Positions 36,351-46,149 of a stretch of DNA of 64,000 nucleotides are shown here, in pieces. The translations under genes were made by a program, and so were the position numbers. This DNA comes from Dawidia cretensis. GTDB lineage: Bacteria; Bacteroidota; Bacteroidia; Cytophagales; Cyclobacteriaceae. Each line of letters starts with the position of its first letter. Position 1 is the first letter of the stretch. The stretch lies in NCBI RefSeq assembly GCF_018598175.1, contig NZ_JAHESE010000005.1, positions 62,001 through 126,000 on the forward strand, in the 5' to 3' direction. The notes under the pieces were generated by a model that was given only the letters and a program-made list of their open reading frames with translations, had not been told where the DNA came from and made no database searches.

Positions 36351-38270
36351 ATGGGAAAGATTATTGGAATAGACTTAGGAACCACCAACTCGTGCGTAGC
36401 CGTCATGGAAGGCAACGAACCGGTGGTGATCGCCAACAGCGAGGGTAGAAGAACCACACCTTCTATAGTCGCTTTCCTGGATAACGGTAAGGGCGAACGC
36501 AAAGTAGGTGATCCTGCGAAACGCCAAGCTATTACCAATCCTCAAAATACAGTTTCCTCTATCAAACGCTTCATGGGTAAGAAGTTTGACGAGGTAACAG
36601 GCGAAAAGAAAATGGTGTCGTACCAGGTAGAAGGTGGCAACAACAACACGGTACGGGTACGTATCGGCGACCGCCTCTACACACCGCAGGAAATCTCTGC
36701 TATGATTCTTCAAAAAATGAAGAGCACCGCAGAAGACTACCTGGGCACCACTGTTACAGAGGCCGTTATTACCGTACCTGCCTACTTTAACGATGCTGAG
36801 CGTCAGGCGACGAAAGAAGCCGGTCAGATCGCAGGCCTGGATGTAAAGCGGATCATCAACGAGCCTACTGCTGCTGCGCTGGCGTACGGTTTGGATAAGA
36901 AAAACAACGACATGAAGATCGCCGTCTACGACTTGGGTGGTGGTACATTCGATGTTTCTGTCCTCGAGCTTGGCGATGGCGTGTTTGAAGTAAAATCTAC
37001 CAACGGTGATGTGCACCTCGGTGGTGACGACTTCGATATGCGCGTCATGAACTGGCTGGCCGATGAGTTCCACAAAGAAGAGAACGTCGACCTGCGTAAA
37101 GATCCGATGGCACTGCAGCGTTTGAAAGAAGCTGCTGAAAAAGCGAAGATCGAGTTGTCCAGCTCACAAGAGACTGAGATCAACCTGCCCTATATCACAT
37201 CGGTAGACGGTGTACCCAAACACTTGGTGAAAAAACTCAGCCGCGCGAAATTCGAGCAGCTGGTAGATGACCTGGTGCGTAGAACACTGGAGCCTTGCCG
37301 CCTCGCGATAAAAGATGCTGGTGTTAACGTATCAGAAATTGACGAAGTAATCCTCGTTGGTGGTTCTACCCGTATCCCCCGCATCGTGGAGGAGGTAGAG
37401 AAGTTCTTCGGTAAGAAACCTTCGAAAGGTGTTAACCCGGACGAAGTAGTAGCCGTAGGCGCTGCGATCCAGGGTGGTGTATTGACTGGTGAAGTAAAAG
37501 ATGTACTGCTGCTCGACGTAACCCCGCTGTCGCTGGGTATCGAAACGCTGGGTGGCGTAATGACCAAACTCATCGAGTCGAACACAACCATTCCTTCGAA
37601 GAAGTCGGAGACATTCTCGACGGCGGCTGACAGCCAGCCTTCGGTAGAGATACACGTGCTGCAAGGTGAGCGCACGATGGCGAAAGATAACCGTAGCATC
37701 GGTCGCTTCCACCTCGACGGTATCCCGCCGGCACCACGCGGTATCCCGCAAATCGAAGTAACATTCGATATCGACGCCAACGGTATCCTGCACGTGTCGG
37801 CTAAAGATAAAGGCACCAACAAAGAGCAGAAGATTCGCATCGAAGCGTCTTCGGGCCTGACAGATGCCGAAATCAACAAGATGAAGCAGGAAGCACAGGC
37901 AAATGCCGATGCCGATAAGAAAACGAGAGAGCGTGCTGAGAAGATCAACCAGGCCGACTCGCTGATATTCCAGACGGAGAGCCAGTTGAAAGAATACGGC
38001 GACAAGCTTTCCGACAGCAACAAAGCTGCGATCAACAGCGCACTCGAGAAGCTGAAAGAAGCGCACAAGGCGCAGGACCTGGCAGGCATCGAAAACGGTG
38101 TGAACACACTGAACACGGCATGGCAGGCGGCTACAGCAGAGATGTATCAGAATACCGGTGGTGCTCCTGGCGCCGCACCGGGCGCGGGCGCTCCGGGTGG
38201 CAATGCTTCGAGTAATTCGGCTGACAACGTATCGGACGTCGAATACGAAGAGGTAAACGACAAGAAATAA
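36351..38270 (+). CDS. dnaK: Molecular chaperone DnaK
   Basis: Hsp70, 639 residues. Starts [19 protein letters not shown]; the ATPase domain has [36 protein letters not shown] and [10 protein letters not shown]; the interdomain linker reads [13 protein letters not shown]; the substrate-binding domain and helical lid follow, ending in a Gly/Ala-rich tail and EEVNDKK. It is monocistronic, with a strong terminator, while its partners grpE-dnaJ are 12 kb away; the two loci share an upstream element. Confidence 0.99.
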   Translation: MGKIIGIDLGTTNSCVAVMEGNEPVVIANSEGRRTTPSIVAFLDNGKGERKVGDPAKRQAITNPQNTVSSIKRFMGKKFDEVTGEKKMVSYQVEGGNNNTVRVRIGDRLYTPQEISAMILQKMKSTAEDYLGTTVTEAVITVPAYFNDAERQATKEAGQIAGLDVKRIINEPTAAALAYGLDKKNNDMKIAVYDLGGGTFDVSVLELGDGVFEVKSTNGDVHLGGDDFDMRVMNWLADEFHKEENVDLRKDPMALQRLKEAAEKAKIELSSSQETEINLPYITSVDGVPKHLVKKLSRAKFEQLVDDLVRRTLEPCRLAIKDAGVNVSEIDEVILVGGSTRIPRIVEEVEKFFGKKPSKGVNPDEVVAVGAAIQGGVLTGEVKDVLLLDVTPLSLGIETLGGVMTKLIESNTTIPSKKSETFSTAADSQPSVEIHVLQGERTMAKDNRSIGRFHLDGIPPAPRGIPQIEVTFDIDANGILHVSAKDKGTNKEQKIRIEASSGLTDAEINKMKQEAQANADADKKTRERAEKINQADSLIFQTESQLKEYGDKLSDSNKAAINSALEKLKEAHKAQDLAGIENGVNTLNTAWQAATAEMYQNTGGAPGAAPGAGAPGGNASSNSADNVSDVEYEEVNDKK

Positions 38271-38307
38271 ATCTTGAGAAGTTAGTTTAACATAGTAAAT
38301 GGTTTGG

Positions 38308-38338
38308 AAGGCCTTCCCCACGGAAGGCCTTCTTTTTT
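38308..38338 (+). terminator. Terminator after dnaK
   Basis: AAGGCCTTCC and GGAAGGCCTT form a perfect 10-bp stem with a 4-nt loop, followed by CTTTTTT. Confidence 0.85.
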
Positions 38339-38447
38339 ACCCCGAAAATGCGGCTTACGAACGACCTTTCGTTGTAACGAATTGAAAAAGAGCCTGCTGG
38401 CCAATAAAAGGTTGCCCGTTCTCTGGCGAATGTCTTTCCGCACACAT

Positions 38448-38455
38448 TATATTTG
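38448..38455 (+). promoter_or_regulatory. Putative -7 box before aspartate kinase
   Basis: TATATTTG, a full TAnnTTTG match, 25 nt before the ATG. No clear -33 TTTG. Confidence 0.5.
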
Positions 38456-38480
38456 CCCGCTTTAACAAAATGCAGTCCTT

Positions 38481-39803
38481 ATGCTTGTAATGAAATTCGG
38501 AGGCACCTCAGTAGGGAAGCCTGAACGCATGAAAAAAATCGCGGACCTTGTATCAGGCGTTCCCGGTAAGAAGATTGTTGTTCTTTCTGCTTTATCAGGC
38601 ACAACCAATTCACTCGTCGCCATTGGTGATCATCTGTTGCTGGGACAACGCGCCAAGGCGGAGGAAGTAATCGTCGCCCTGGAAAATCATTACCAGGTAT
38701 TTATTAAGGAACTGTATGGCAGCGAGGGTTTCCTCGCCATCGGACAAGAGATTGTAAGCCGCTTCTTTATCTTCATCCGTCTGCTGGCCGCCGGTCAGTT
38801 CGACAACAAAGGCTACCGCGAACTGTTGGCACAAGGTGAGCTCATCTCCACCGAGCTGTTCTACCAGCACCTGCAGGAGCGCAAGATCAGCGCGCGCCTA
38901 TTGCCGGCGTTATACTTCATGTCCATCGACGAAAATGAAGAGCCCGAGCTGGAAAAAATATCGGAGCGTCTGAAGCCGCTGGTTAGCTCGCTGGCCAACG
39001 TAGAGATCATCATCACCCAAGGCTATATCTGTCGCAATCATCGCAATGAAATAGACAACCTGAAGCGTGGTGGCAGTGATTATACCGCTTCGCTGGTGGG
39101 GGCTGCGATCCGTGCGGAAGAGATTCAGATCTGGACCGACATTGATGGCATGCACAACAACGACCCGCGCATTGTGAAGAAGACCGTGCCGATCTCCGAG
39201 CTCACCTTTGACGAAGCGTCTGAGCTGGCGTACTTCGGTGCGAAGATTTTGCACCCGTCTACGATCGTACCGGCGCAGAAGTACAACGTACCGGTGCGTT
39301 TGAAAAACACCATGGACGAAAAAGCTTTTGGTACCATCATTACCAGCAAAGGCACCGAAGGTTCGTTCAAAGCCATTGCTGCAAAAGATGGTATTACGGC
39401 AATCAACATCAAGTCATCACGCATGCTGATGGCGTACGGCTTCCTGCGTCGTGTATTCGAGGTATTTGAAAATCACAAGACATCAATCGACATGATCACC
39501 ACGGCAGAGGTATCGGTGTCGCTCACCATCGACAACGATGCACACCTGCCATCGATCGAAACGGAGCTGAAGAAGTTCGGCACCATCGAAGTGTATAAAG
39601 ATCAGGCGATCATCTGTATTGTCGGCAACAAGATTACCGAGCAGAAAGGTATGCTGAACAAAGTATTTGATGCCCTTTCGGAAATACCGGTGCGTATGGT
39701 ATGCTGCGGCGGTAGCCCGAACAACGTGACGGTACTGGTCGACAAGAGCTATAAGGAGCAGGCGCTGAATGTGCTCAACGAAGAGCTCTTCGGCCTGAAG
39801 TAA
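38481..39803 (+). CDS. Aspartate kinase
   Basis: Phosphorylates aspartate, the first step to lysine, methionine, threonine and isoleucine. 440 residues: kinase domain opening MLVMKFGGTSVGKPERM, with LKRGGSDYTASLVGAA and WTDIDGMHNNDPR, then two ACT domains from about residue 300 (INIKSSRMLMAYGFLRRVFEVF). It is a single-function enzyme, not fused to homoserine dehydrogenase. No other biosynthetic gene is adjacent, so the feedback effector cannot be inferred from context. A strong terminator follows. Confidence 0.95.
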   Translation: MLVMKFGGTSVGKPERMKKIADLVSGVPGKKIVVLSALSGTTNSLVAIGDHLLLGQRAKAEEVIVALENHYQVFIKELYGSEGFLAIGQEIVSRFFIFIRLLAAGQFDNKGYRELLAQGELISTELFYQHLQERKISARLLPALYFMSIDENEEPELEKISERLKPLVSSLANVEIIITQGYICRNHRNEIDNLKRGGSDYTASLVGAAIRAEEIQIWTDIDGMHNNDPRIVKKTVPISELTFDEASELAYFGAKILHPSTIVPAQKYNVPVRLKNTMDEKAFGTIITSKGTEGSFKAIAAKDGITAINIKSSRMLMAYGFLRRVFEVFENHKTSIDMITTAEVSVSLTIDNDAHLPSIETELKKFGTIEVYKDQAIICIVGNKITEQKGMLNKVFDALSEIPVRMVCCGGSPNNVTVLVDKSYKEQALNVLNEELFGLK

Positions 39804-39822
39804 ATGGAATCTATACAATCAT

Positions 39823-39865
39823 CACCGGACACTGTTCCTATTGCGAGCGGTGTCCGGTGTTTTTT
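39823..39865 (+). terminator. Terminator after aspartate kinase
   Basis: CACCGGACAC and GTGTCCGGTG form a perfect 10-bp stem around a 17-nt loop, then TTTTTT. Confidence 0.85.
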
Positions 39866-40105
39866 GGTGTAACACGTAAGTTTTCTTGACCCTTGTAAGA
39901 AATACCCCGTTCATGGTTATCAACCCTGATTTTTAGGGTGGAAAGCAGATTTTACGATCTTTGTCACTTTCGGCCAGTGTTATTTTTTGCTGATTTTGGC
40001 ATCCTAAAACGCCTTATCTTCCTGCGTAGAGGCTTTTTAACCGGCCGTTGGCCCGTTGGCCAAGTGCCAACCCCCGGGGTGCACAAAAAAGCGGTACAAA
40101 ACCGT

Positions 40106-40113
40106 TAACTTTG
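40106..40113 (+). promoter_or_regulatory. Putative -7 box before the first CNNM/CorC gene
   Basis: TAACTTTG matches TAnnTTTG 17 nt before the chosen ATG, which supports the start at 40131 rather than one further upstream. Confidence 0.45.
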
Positions 40114-40130
40114 AAGTTTTAGCGTTCACT

Positions 40131-41435
40131 ATGGCGTTTGATATTTTCTTAACACTTTTCCTGGTGTTGCTAAATGGTTTTTTCGTTGCTGCCGAATTTG
40201 CCATTGTTAAAGTCCGTTCTTCGCAAATTGCCATACAAGCCGGCAATGCACGAAAAGCTGCTGCACAGATCATCATCGACAACCTCGACGGTTTTCTGGC
40301 GGCTACGCAATTGGGCATTACACTTGCCAGCCTCGGCCTTGGTTGGGTGGGGGAAGACGTCGTATCCCGTATCATCCTGAACGTTATGGATGCCTTTGGG
40401 CTGCCACTCGACGAAGCCCTCGCACATCGTATCGCGGTGCCGGTAGCCTTTGCTACGCTGACCGTACTGCACATCGTTTTTGGCGAGCTGGCACCGAAGT
40501 CCATAGCCATTCGCTATCCAACTTCTACAACCCTGGCGGTATCTGTTCCGCTACGCATCTTCTATTTTATTTGTAAGCCCGCCATTTCGTTGCTGAACGG
40601 TTTTGCCAACCTGGTACTGAAGATCTTTGGTATAAAGCCCATACACGAGCAAGATGAGATTCACTCCGAAGAAGAGCTAAAACTCATCATCGCCGAAAGC
40701 GAAGAAGGTGGCGCCATTGAAAGCAGCGAGCGCGAGCTCATCCAAAACGTATTTGACTTTGACGACCGCATTGTAAAACAGGTCATGGTGCCGCGCATCA
40801 AAATCTCGGCCATCAACGTAACCGCTACGTTGGATCAGGCACTGCAAATCGTGCTCAAGGAAGGATACTCACGCTATCCCATATACGACACCAGCCTGGA
40901 CGATATAAAAGGTATTGTGACGGGTAAGGACATCGTACAACACTTCATCAACAAGACCAACAAAACGCTGTTGGAGATCGCCCATCCGCCGTACCTCGTG
41001 ACAGAGAATAAACCGATCGACCATCTGCTGCGTGAATTCCAGCGCAAGAAGATCCAGATGTCGGTGGTGATCAGCGAGTATGGTGGCACCATTGGTATTG
41101 TGACCATGGAAGACATCATCGAAGAGCTTGTCGGCGAGATTCAGGACGAACACGACCACGAAGCGCAAATCGTGATCCAGAGCGGCAACACCTTCCAGGT
41201 GATTGCTACGTCGCCCATTCACGACATCAACAAAGAGCTGGATATACCCTTTGCAGAATCGGAAGATTACGATACCCTGGCCGGACTTCTCTTACAGTAT
41301 AAACCTTTCGACCTACGCGAAGGCGAAGAGTTCGAGCTGGATGGCTACATGGTACGCATCATCAAAATGACCAAGACGCTGCCCGAGCTCGTGGAGCTAC
41401 GCACGCTGGACAGCCCCACACACAATACCGACTAG
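40131..41435 (+). CDS. CNNM/CorC-family membrane protein (DUF21-CBS-CorC), copy 1
   Basis: 434 residues from the ATG at 40131; the open frame before it overlaps the promoter. Four membrane segments form the DUF21 (CNNM) domain (FFVAAEFAIVKVR near residue 15), followed by a CBS pair (about 205-330, with VKQVMVPRIKISAIN and SVVISEYGGTIGIVTMEDIIEEL) and a CorC/HlyC domain at the C terminus. CNNM proteins transport Mg2+ and related ions, so a role in magnesium or cobalt homeostasis is likely; the label hemolysin is historical. A second, divergent member is at 60.9 kb. Confidence 0.9.
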   Translation: MAFDIFLTLFLVLLNGFFVAAEFAIVKVRSSQIAIQAGNARKAAAQIIIDNLDGFLAATQLGITLASLGLGWVGEDVVSRIILNVMDAFGLPLDEALAHRIAVPVAFATLTVLHIVFGELAPKSIAIRYPTSTTLAVSVPLRIFYFICKPAISLLNGFANLVLKIFGIKPIHEQDEIHSEEELKLIIAESEEGGAIESSERELIQNVFDFDDRIVKQVMVPRIKISAINVTATLDQALQIVLKEGYSRYPIYDTSLDDIKGIVTGKDIVQHFINKTNKTLLEIAHPPYLVTENKPIDHLLREFQRKKIQMSVVISEYGGTIGIVTMEDIIEELVGEIQDEHDHEAQIVIQSGNTFQVIATSPIHDINKELDIPFAESEDYDTLAGLLLQYKPFDLREGEEFELDGYMVRIIKMTKTLPELVELRTLDSPTHNTD

Positions 41436-41507
41436 AGGAAACAGCGTGAGTGTGAAGTGTGAGCGCGAAAATACAAGAGCGCTTGCGCGACTTGAGGCAC
41501 GCATCTG

Positions 41508-41571
41508 GTTCAAGTCTTCCGACCGAAGGGAGGGCGACTTGGACCCACTCTGATGTCAGTCTTCAGACCGA
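41508..41571. repeat. Intergenic direct repeat and imperfect hairpin
   Basis: AGTCTTCCGACCGA at 41513-41526 and AGTCTTCAGACCGA at 41558-41571 are direct repeats with one mismatch, 45 nt apart. An inverted pair, GGTTCAAGTC and GACTTGGACC, encloses the first copy. The second copy's complement contains GGTCTGAAGACTG, found with one mismatch at 863-875. It may belong to a dispersed repeat family. Confidence 0.45.
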
Positions 41572-41611
41572 CGAGGCACCGGGCAATCATATCACCGCAC
41601 GGCTAAGACCC

Positions 41612-42844
41612 CTACGCCGAAACAAGTTGCCTCAAAGAAATCTCAAACGACGCCTGCGCAATCCCCGTCTTACCCTTGTTCACAGCATACGTCCTATCCA
41701 ATGCCTTCCGAATAGTCTGCGCAATATCCTGAAAGATCGCGGCATCCTCCATCTTCACTTCACTCTCCATAAAGAAAGCAAACACCCGGGCCATGCCGCA
41801 GTTGGCAATAAAGTCCGGCAGTACCGAAAACTTCTGATCCGCGTATAGCCCAGTAGGCCCAAAGAAAATCTCCGGATCGGCAAACGGTACGTTCGCACCA
41901 CACGAGAAAACTTCCAGGTGCGAGGCCATCATGCGGTCCACCTGATCGCGGGTAATGAGCCGCGATGCCGCGGCCGGTATAAAGATTTCGAAAGCAAGAT
42001 CCCAAATCCGCGTATTAGCGACATCAAAGGGCAGCAGATCGGGCGACACAAGCCTATTACCATTGCGATCGATGACAAGCTGACGAATCTCTTCCAGCGT
42101 AAAGCCGTCCTGGTTGATCAGCCCGCCTTCGTGGGTGAGAATGCCTACTACTTTTACACCCATCTGCGCCAGGTAAAAGCCGGCCGCCGCCCCCACGTTA
42201 CCCCAGCCCTGTACGACGGCGCGTTTGCCGGCCACATTGCCGCCCCACAATTCATAATAATGTTTGACAGCCTGTGCCACACCATAGCCGGTACACATGT
42301 CGGCCACGGTATATTTCTTTTGCAGAGAAGGTGTGAACTGCTCGTCTTCAATAACTTTCACCACGCCCTGACGCAGCTGCCCGATGCGGTTTACCTTTTG
42401 CGCTTCGGTTGGTTTATAGTGCCCGGTAAAGACACCCTCTTGCGGATGCCAGATACCGACATCTTCCGTAATGGGGATTACCTCATGAATCTCGTCGACG
42501 TTCAGATCGCCACCGGTGCCATAATAATACTTCAGTAGCGGCATGACCGAAGCATACCACCGTTGCAGCACACCCGCCTTACGCGGATCGTTGGGATCGA
42601 AATTAATACCGGACTTTGCACCGCCGATCGGCGGGCCCGACACGGTAAACTTTACCTCCATGGTTTTTGCCAGCGACTCTACTTCGCGTTTGTCAAGGCC
42701 TTTGCGCATGCGTGTTCCGCCGCCGGCGGCGCCACCGCGCAAGGAGTTGATGACCACCCAACCTTCGGCTTCGGTCTCACTGTCTTTCCATTCAAAGACA
42801 ATCTCGGGGCGCTTGTTCTCAAATTTCTGTAAGAGTTCTTTCAT
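41612..42844 (-). CDS. Glu/Leu/Phe/Val family amino acid dehydrogenase
   Basis: NAD(P)-dependent oxidative deaminase of the glutamate dehydrogenase superfamily, 410 residues. The catalytic lysine region is PPIGGAKSGINFDP with Lys77; the earlier RGGAAGGGTRM is the substrate loop; the Rossmann motif is VVQGWGNVGAAAGFYL. The family splits into glutamate and branched-chain or aromatic dehydrogenases, and I cannot decide between them by eye. It is a single-gene unit by appearance, convergent with the CNNM gene across a 176-nt gap. Confidence 0.9.
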   Translation of the reverse strand: MKELLQKFENKRPEIVFEWKDSETEAEGWVVINSLRGGAAGGGTRMRKGLDKREVESLAKTMEVKFTVSGPPIGGAKSGINFDPNDPRKAGVLQRWYASVMPLLKYYYGTGGDLNVDEIHEVIPITEDVGIWHPQEGVFTGHYKPTEAQKVNRIGQLRQGVVKVIEDEQFTPSLQKKYTVADMCTGYGVAQAVKHYYELWGGNVAGKRAVVQGWGNVGAAAGFYLAQMGVKVVGILTHEGGLINQDGFTLEEIRQLVIDRNGNRLVSPDLLPFDVANTRIWDLAFEIFIPAAASRLITRDQVDRMMASHLEVFSCGANVPFADPEIFFGPTGLYADQKFSVLPDFIANCGMARVFAFFMESEVKMEDAAIFQDIAQTIRKALDRTYAVNKGKTGIAQASFEISLRQLVSA

Positions 42845-42968
42845 GGGGAAAAGGGCTTCAGTTTAGGAGCTGCGAGTTTACGCGTTTACCGCCGAGCTTC
42901 AAAATAAAGCACGCACGGAATCTGCGTGCAGAAACACCTATAGATATAGTATACGATGAGGAATGGCG

Positions 42969-44069
42969 TTATACCAGGCCAACGGTGAGGCCGGAGGAAC
43001 TATCGCGCGAAGCTTGCGTAACCGACTTCAAGCAGTTGACTTCGTTGCGGCTGCGCAACACACCCAGGAACGCAAAGACCAGCGCTTCTTTAAACTTGAT
43101 CACCGTTTCATCCGGAAGGATCAGCGAGATTTGGTCACCGCAATGCTCCAGCAGGCAGCTCATGAAGAAGTGATTGAAAGCGCCACCGCCGGTGCACAGT
43201 ACACTGGCCGCGCGGTTACCCACGCTACCCAGAATAGCATCGCCTACTTCGCGCGCCGCGGCAACCGTGAAGGTGTGCAAGCGGTCGTGTAGGGCTATCG
43301 TATCTTTGTCGAGCAGCGGACGAAATTTCTTTTCAAAGATCTCGCGGCCGAGCGAGGGCTTTTTAGCGCGCAATGGTTCATATGCTTTGGTGAGGGACTT
43401 TAGAAGTCCGGCATGCAGCTCGCCCTCGGCTGCCATAGCGCCACCTGCGTCATATCCTTTTCCAGCCTTGCCGGCCAGGTAATTCAAGCCCATGTTTACG
43501 AAGGCAGCATCCCATGCCAGGCGTTTGCCTTTTACCTCGAGCGATAAATTGGCAATGCCGCCCAGGTTGAGGCAAACATCGTATTCGTGAAACAGGTGTT
43601 TGTCACCGACGGGCACAAGGGGAGCGCCTTGTCCGCCGTAGAGCACGTCCAGGCTGCGGAAGTCGTATATGACGGGTTTCCCTGCCGAGGTGTACAAGGC
43701 CTGGCCGTTGCCGATCTGCAGTGTAAAGCCCTTGTCGGGCTGGTGGAACACCGTATGACCATGCGAGGCGATAAAGTCTACGTTCAGCTTATGCTTGCTC
43801 AGAAACGTGCGGCACGCCTCGCCCAGAAAATGACCGTACTCCACGTCCAGGGCAACGAGGGCGTCGCCGCTGAGCTGGTGGGCGGTCTTCAGCTTCTTTT
43901 GCCAGGGTGATGTGTATTTCAGCGTCTCGGCCTGCACGATGGAAAATGTCCAGCCGGCGTCGGTTTGTTTGAATGTACAGTAGGCGATGTCCAAACCGTC
44001 GAGGGATGTACCCGACATCAGGCCGAGGACTTTGTACACATCTTTTTTAGAGTTGTTCTTTGAATCCAT
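42969..44069 (-). CDS. anmK: Anhydro-N-acetylmuramic acid kinase
   Basis: Recycles peptidoglycan by converting 1,6-anhydro-MurNAc to MurNAc-6-phosphate. The ATG at 44069 gives 366 residues; an earlier in-frame start would overlap the divergent coaX promoter zone. Diagnostic motifs are YKVLGLMSGTSLDGLDIA at the N terminus, FIASHGHTVFHQP, LNLGGIANLSLE and CTGGGAFNHFFM. Together with the lytic transglycosylase at 1.3 kb (which produces anhydro-muropeptides) it shows wall recycling in this organism. Divergent from coaX, 54 nt apart. Confidence 0.95.
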   Translation of the reverse strand: MDSKNNSKKDVYKVLGLMSGTSLDGLDIAYCTFKQTDAGWTFSIVQAETLKYTSPWQKKLKTAHQLSGDALVALDVEYGHFLGEACRTFLSKHKLNVDFIASHGHTVFHQPDKGFTLQIGNGQALYTSAGKPVIYDFRSLDVLYGGQGAPLVPVGDKHLFHEYDVCLNLGGIANLSLEVKGKRLAWDAAFVNMGLNYLAGKAGKGYDAGGAMAAEGELHAGLLKSLTKAYEPLRAKKPSLGREIFEKKFRPLLDKDTIALHDRLHTFTVAAAREVGDAILGSVGNRAASVLCTGGGAFNHFFMSCLLEHCGDQISLILPDETVIKFKEALVFAFLGVLRSRNEVNCLKSVTQASRDSSSGLTVGLV

Positions 44070-44123
44070 ACTTTTGAAGTGGTCTGTCGGCATCGCGGCC
44101 AAAACTGTAAATTTTCAAACGGC

Positions 44124-44840
44124 ATGAATATAGTGGTTGATTACGGGAACTCATCAGCCAAGGTGGGGATATTTGAAGGGACGGTCCTGCAGGAGAAGCG
44201 CATATTTCGCGAAGAGGATGCTTTGCAGCAATTTCTACAGAACTTTCCGGCGGTTCATTTCATCATAAGCTCGGTAAATGCCGATGCCGTCCGCGTAGCA
44301 AGCTGGACGACGGCCCAAAAGAAATTTGTGCTGCGTCATTCGTTACCACTGCCCATCCGGAACTTGTATGCCACACCGCATACGCTGGGAGTGGACAGAC
44401 TGGCAGGGGTTTGCGGCGCGCAGCAGCGGTTTCCAGGCAGTCCCTGCCTGGTCATTGACGCAGGCACGTGCATTACGTATGATTTTCTGGACCGCACGGG
44501 AACGTACCACGGCGGCGGAATTTCGCCGGGTTTGAACATGCGGTTTGAGGCGATGCACACGTTTACCGCCCGTTTGCCGTTAGTGCAAGCAACGGATACG
44601 GTCGATTTGATCGGCAACAGCACCGAAACCTGCATGCAAAGCGGTGTGATCTACGGTCTTCTGGAAGAAGTGGATGGCATAATTCGCCGCTACCAGGAGA
44701 AATTTGAGGGTTTGCAGGTGATTTTGTGCGGGGGCGATGCCCTATTTTTTGAAAACAAACTTAAAGCGTCCATATTTGCGAGCCCTGAACTGGTTCTCAG
44801 CGGATTAAACAGCATTTTGATCTATAATGTCAGTCTTTAA
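44124..44840 (+). CDS. coaX: Type III pantothenate kinase
   Basis: First step of coenzyme A synthesis. The ATG at 44124 (MNIVVDYGNSSAKVGIF) gives 238 residues, normal for type III. Motifs: DYGNSSAKVG (phosphate 1), TPHTLGVDRLAG, VIDAGTCITYDFLD and GGISPGLNMR. The next gene starts 14 nt inside its 3' end, so coaX and the outer-membrane protein gene are translationally linked. Firm call. Confidence 0.95.
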   Translation: MNIVVDYGNSSAKVGIFEGTVLQEKRIFREEDALQQFLQNFPAVHFIISSVNADAVRVASWTTAQKKFVLRHSLPLPIRNLYATPHTLGVDRLAGVCGAQQRFPGSPCLVIDAGTCITYDFLDRTGTYHGGGISPGLNMRFEAMHTFTARLPLVQATDTVDLIGNSTETCMQSGVIYGLLEEVDGIIRRYQEKFEGLQVILCGGDALFFENKLKASIFASPELVLSGLNSILIYNVSL

Positions 44841-46086
44841 AAAGCTTCTCTTTCTGGGTATTATTGTGGTAGCGTCCGCAGATGTGTGGGGTCAGGCAGC
44901 AAGCTCACCTTTTACCACCTTTGGCATCGGAGAACCCTACGGCAATTCGCTCATCCACAACCAGGGTGTAGCCGGTACCGGCGTCGCCCAACCGCAATTC
45001 TGGTATATCAATAACCAAAACCCCGCCCTGCTGGTGTTCAACTCCCTCACCTCGTTTGAGGCGGGTATGGTGTACGAGCAACGCAAAATCAAAAGCGATG
45101 AGCTGAGCGAAAAAACCTCCGGTGGCAACATGAGCTACCTGGTGACGGCCTTCCCGATCAAGACCAATAAGTGGACCACGTCCCTTGGATTGATGCCCTA
45201 TACCAATGTTGACTTTTCTTTGCAGTCAGATACGACGTTTAGCACAGACAACGATCGCCCGGCCTATTTCTACGAATCCGCCAGCGGCGGTCTGACACAA
45301 TTGTCCTGGTCAAACGGCGTGCGGATCAGTAAAGAGATGAGCGTAGGCCTGCGCGCCTCCTATATTTTCGGTCCCATTGACAATGTATACTCCAACCAGC
45401 TGAGCGGCTCGCCGTATGTCGTGACCATTCAGGAAAAGACCAGTGTGTCTGATTTTAACTTTGGCGTGGGCTATTCTTTCAGCCGCGATTCGCTGTGGGG
45501 AAAAAACTATCGCGTCAGCGCCGGTGCCGTATATAACTTTGGTACCACGCTGGGGGCTAAACGCAACGATCGATTCTTCCGCACGACCGCTGCCGGCGAT
45601 ACACTGGAAAACTATCAGCTGGGAAGAAGCCGGGGTGACATTGAAATACCCGCCGGGCTTACGGTAGGTCTCTCGTTGAGCCGTGGATTGAAGTGGGCCG
45701 TGTCGACCGAATTCTCATACCAGGACTGGTCGAATTTCAAAAGCATAAACGAAGACGACGAAGGCCTGGAAGAATCCTGGCGCGTAGCGTTAGGCGGCGA
45801 AATCACACCCGACCCGGTGGCGTTGGGTAGCTACCTGAAGCGGATCACCTACCGCGGTGGGGTGAGTTTGGAACAATACCCGTTTCTGGCCAATGGCAAA
45901 AGTGTAAAAGACTATGGTGCCAGCATCGGCATGTCTTTACCGGCCGGCCGCTCTAACGTAAACCTGGCCTGTAAAATAGGACGCCGCGGCGATCGAGCGC
46001 AAAATATCCTGGAAGAAAGCTACGTCAAGATCTATTTTGGCATAACTTTTAATGATACCTGGTTCATCAAGCGTAAGTTTGACTAA
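44827..46086 (+). CDS. Outer-membrane beta-barrel protein, function unknown
   Basis: 419 residues, signal peptide MSVFKKLLFLGIIVVASADV ending WGQ. The mature protein is made of alternating beta strands with Gly/aromatic turns (GVRISKEMSVGLRASYIFG, NFGVGYSFSRDSLWG, VGLSLSRGLKWAVSTEFSYQDW), as in a FadL- or OmpP1-like barrel, and ends with strand-like YVKIYFGITFNDTWFIKRKF. The N-terminal segment SSPFTTFGIGEPYGNSLIHNQGVAGTG, with its NNQNPALL, is a recurrent pattern of barrel proteins encoded next to coaX and lptC in Bacteroidota. Substrate unknown. It overlaps coaX by 14 nt. Confidence 0.78.
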   Translation: MSVFKKLLFLGIIVVASADVWGQAASSPFTTFGIGEPYGNSLIHNQGVAGTGVAQPQFWYINNQNPALLVFNSLTSFEAGMVYEQRKIKSDELSEKTSGGNMSYLVTAFPIKTNKWTTSLGLMPYTNVDFSLQSDTTFSTDNDRPAYFYESASGGLTQLSWSNGVRISKEMSVGLRASYIFGPIDNVYSNQLSGSPYVVTIQEKTSVSDFNFGVGYSFSRDSLWGKNYRVSAGAVYNFGTTLGAKRNDRFFRTTAAGDTLENYQLGRSRGDIEIPAGLTVGLSLSRGLKWAVSTEFSYQDWSNFKSINEDDEGLEESWRVALGGEITPDPVALGSYLKRITYRGGVSLEQYPFLANGKSVKDYGASIGMSLPAGRSNVNLACKIGRRGDRAQNILEESYVKIYFGITFNDTWFIKRKFD

Positions 46087-46116
46087 GAGCCTTTCTTCAA
46101 ATAGAACAAAATAACG

Positions 46117-46147
46117 AAAGGCCGTAATGTTATGGCCTTTTGATTTT
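46117..46147 (+). terminator. Terminator after the barrel-protein gene
   Basis: AAAGGCC and GGCCTTT pair over 7 bp around a 10-nt loop, followed by TGATTTT, 31 nt past the stop. The lptC ATG comes directly after it. Confidence 0.6.
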
Positions 46148-46149
46148 AT

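Larger units (their letters stand above)
39804..40130. other. Intergenic region between aspartate kinase and CNNM gene
   Basis: About 330 bases holding a terminator (39823-39865) and a -7 candidate (40106-40113). Between them I see no gene or recognisable element. Confidence 0.5.

Noticed and set aside
37332-38321. A 329-codon antisense frame inside dnaK
   Set aside because: Same reason: strong codon bias of dnaK keeps the opposite strand open.
41500-41580. GGTTCAAGTC, which looks like a tRNA T-loop
   Set aside because: No pairing T-stem, acceptor stem or anticodon arm can be built around it.
41918-42538. A 206-codon antisense frame inside the amino acid dehydrogenase gene
   Set aside because: Shadow of a conserved enzyme gene, without recognisable motifs.
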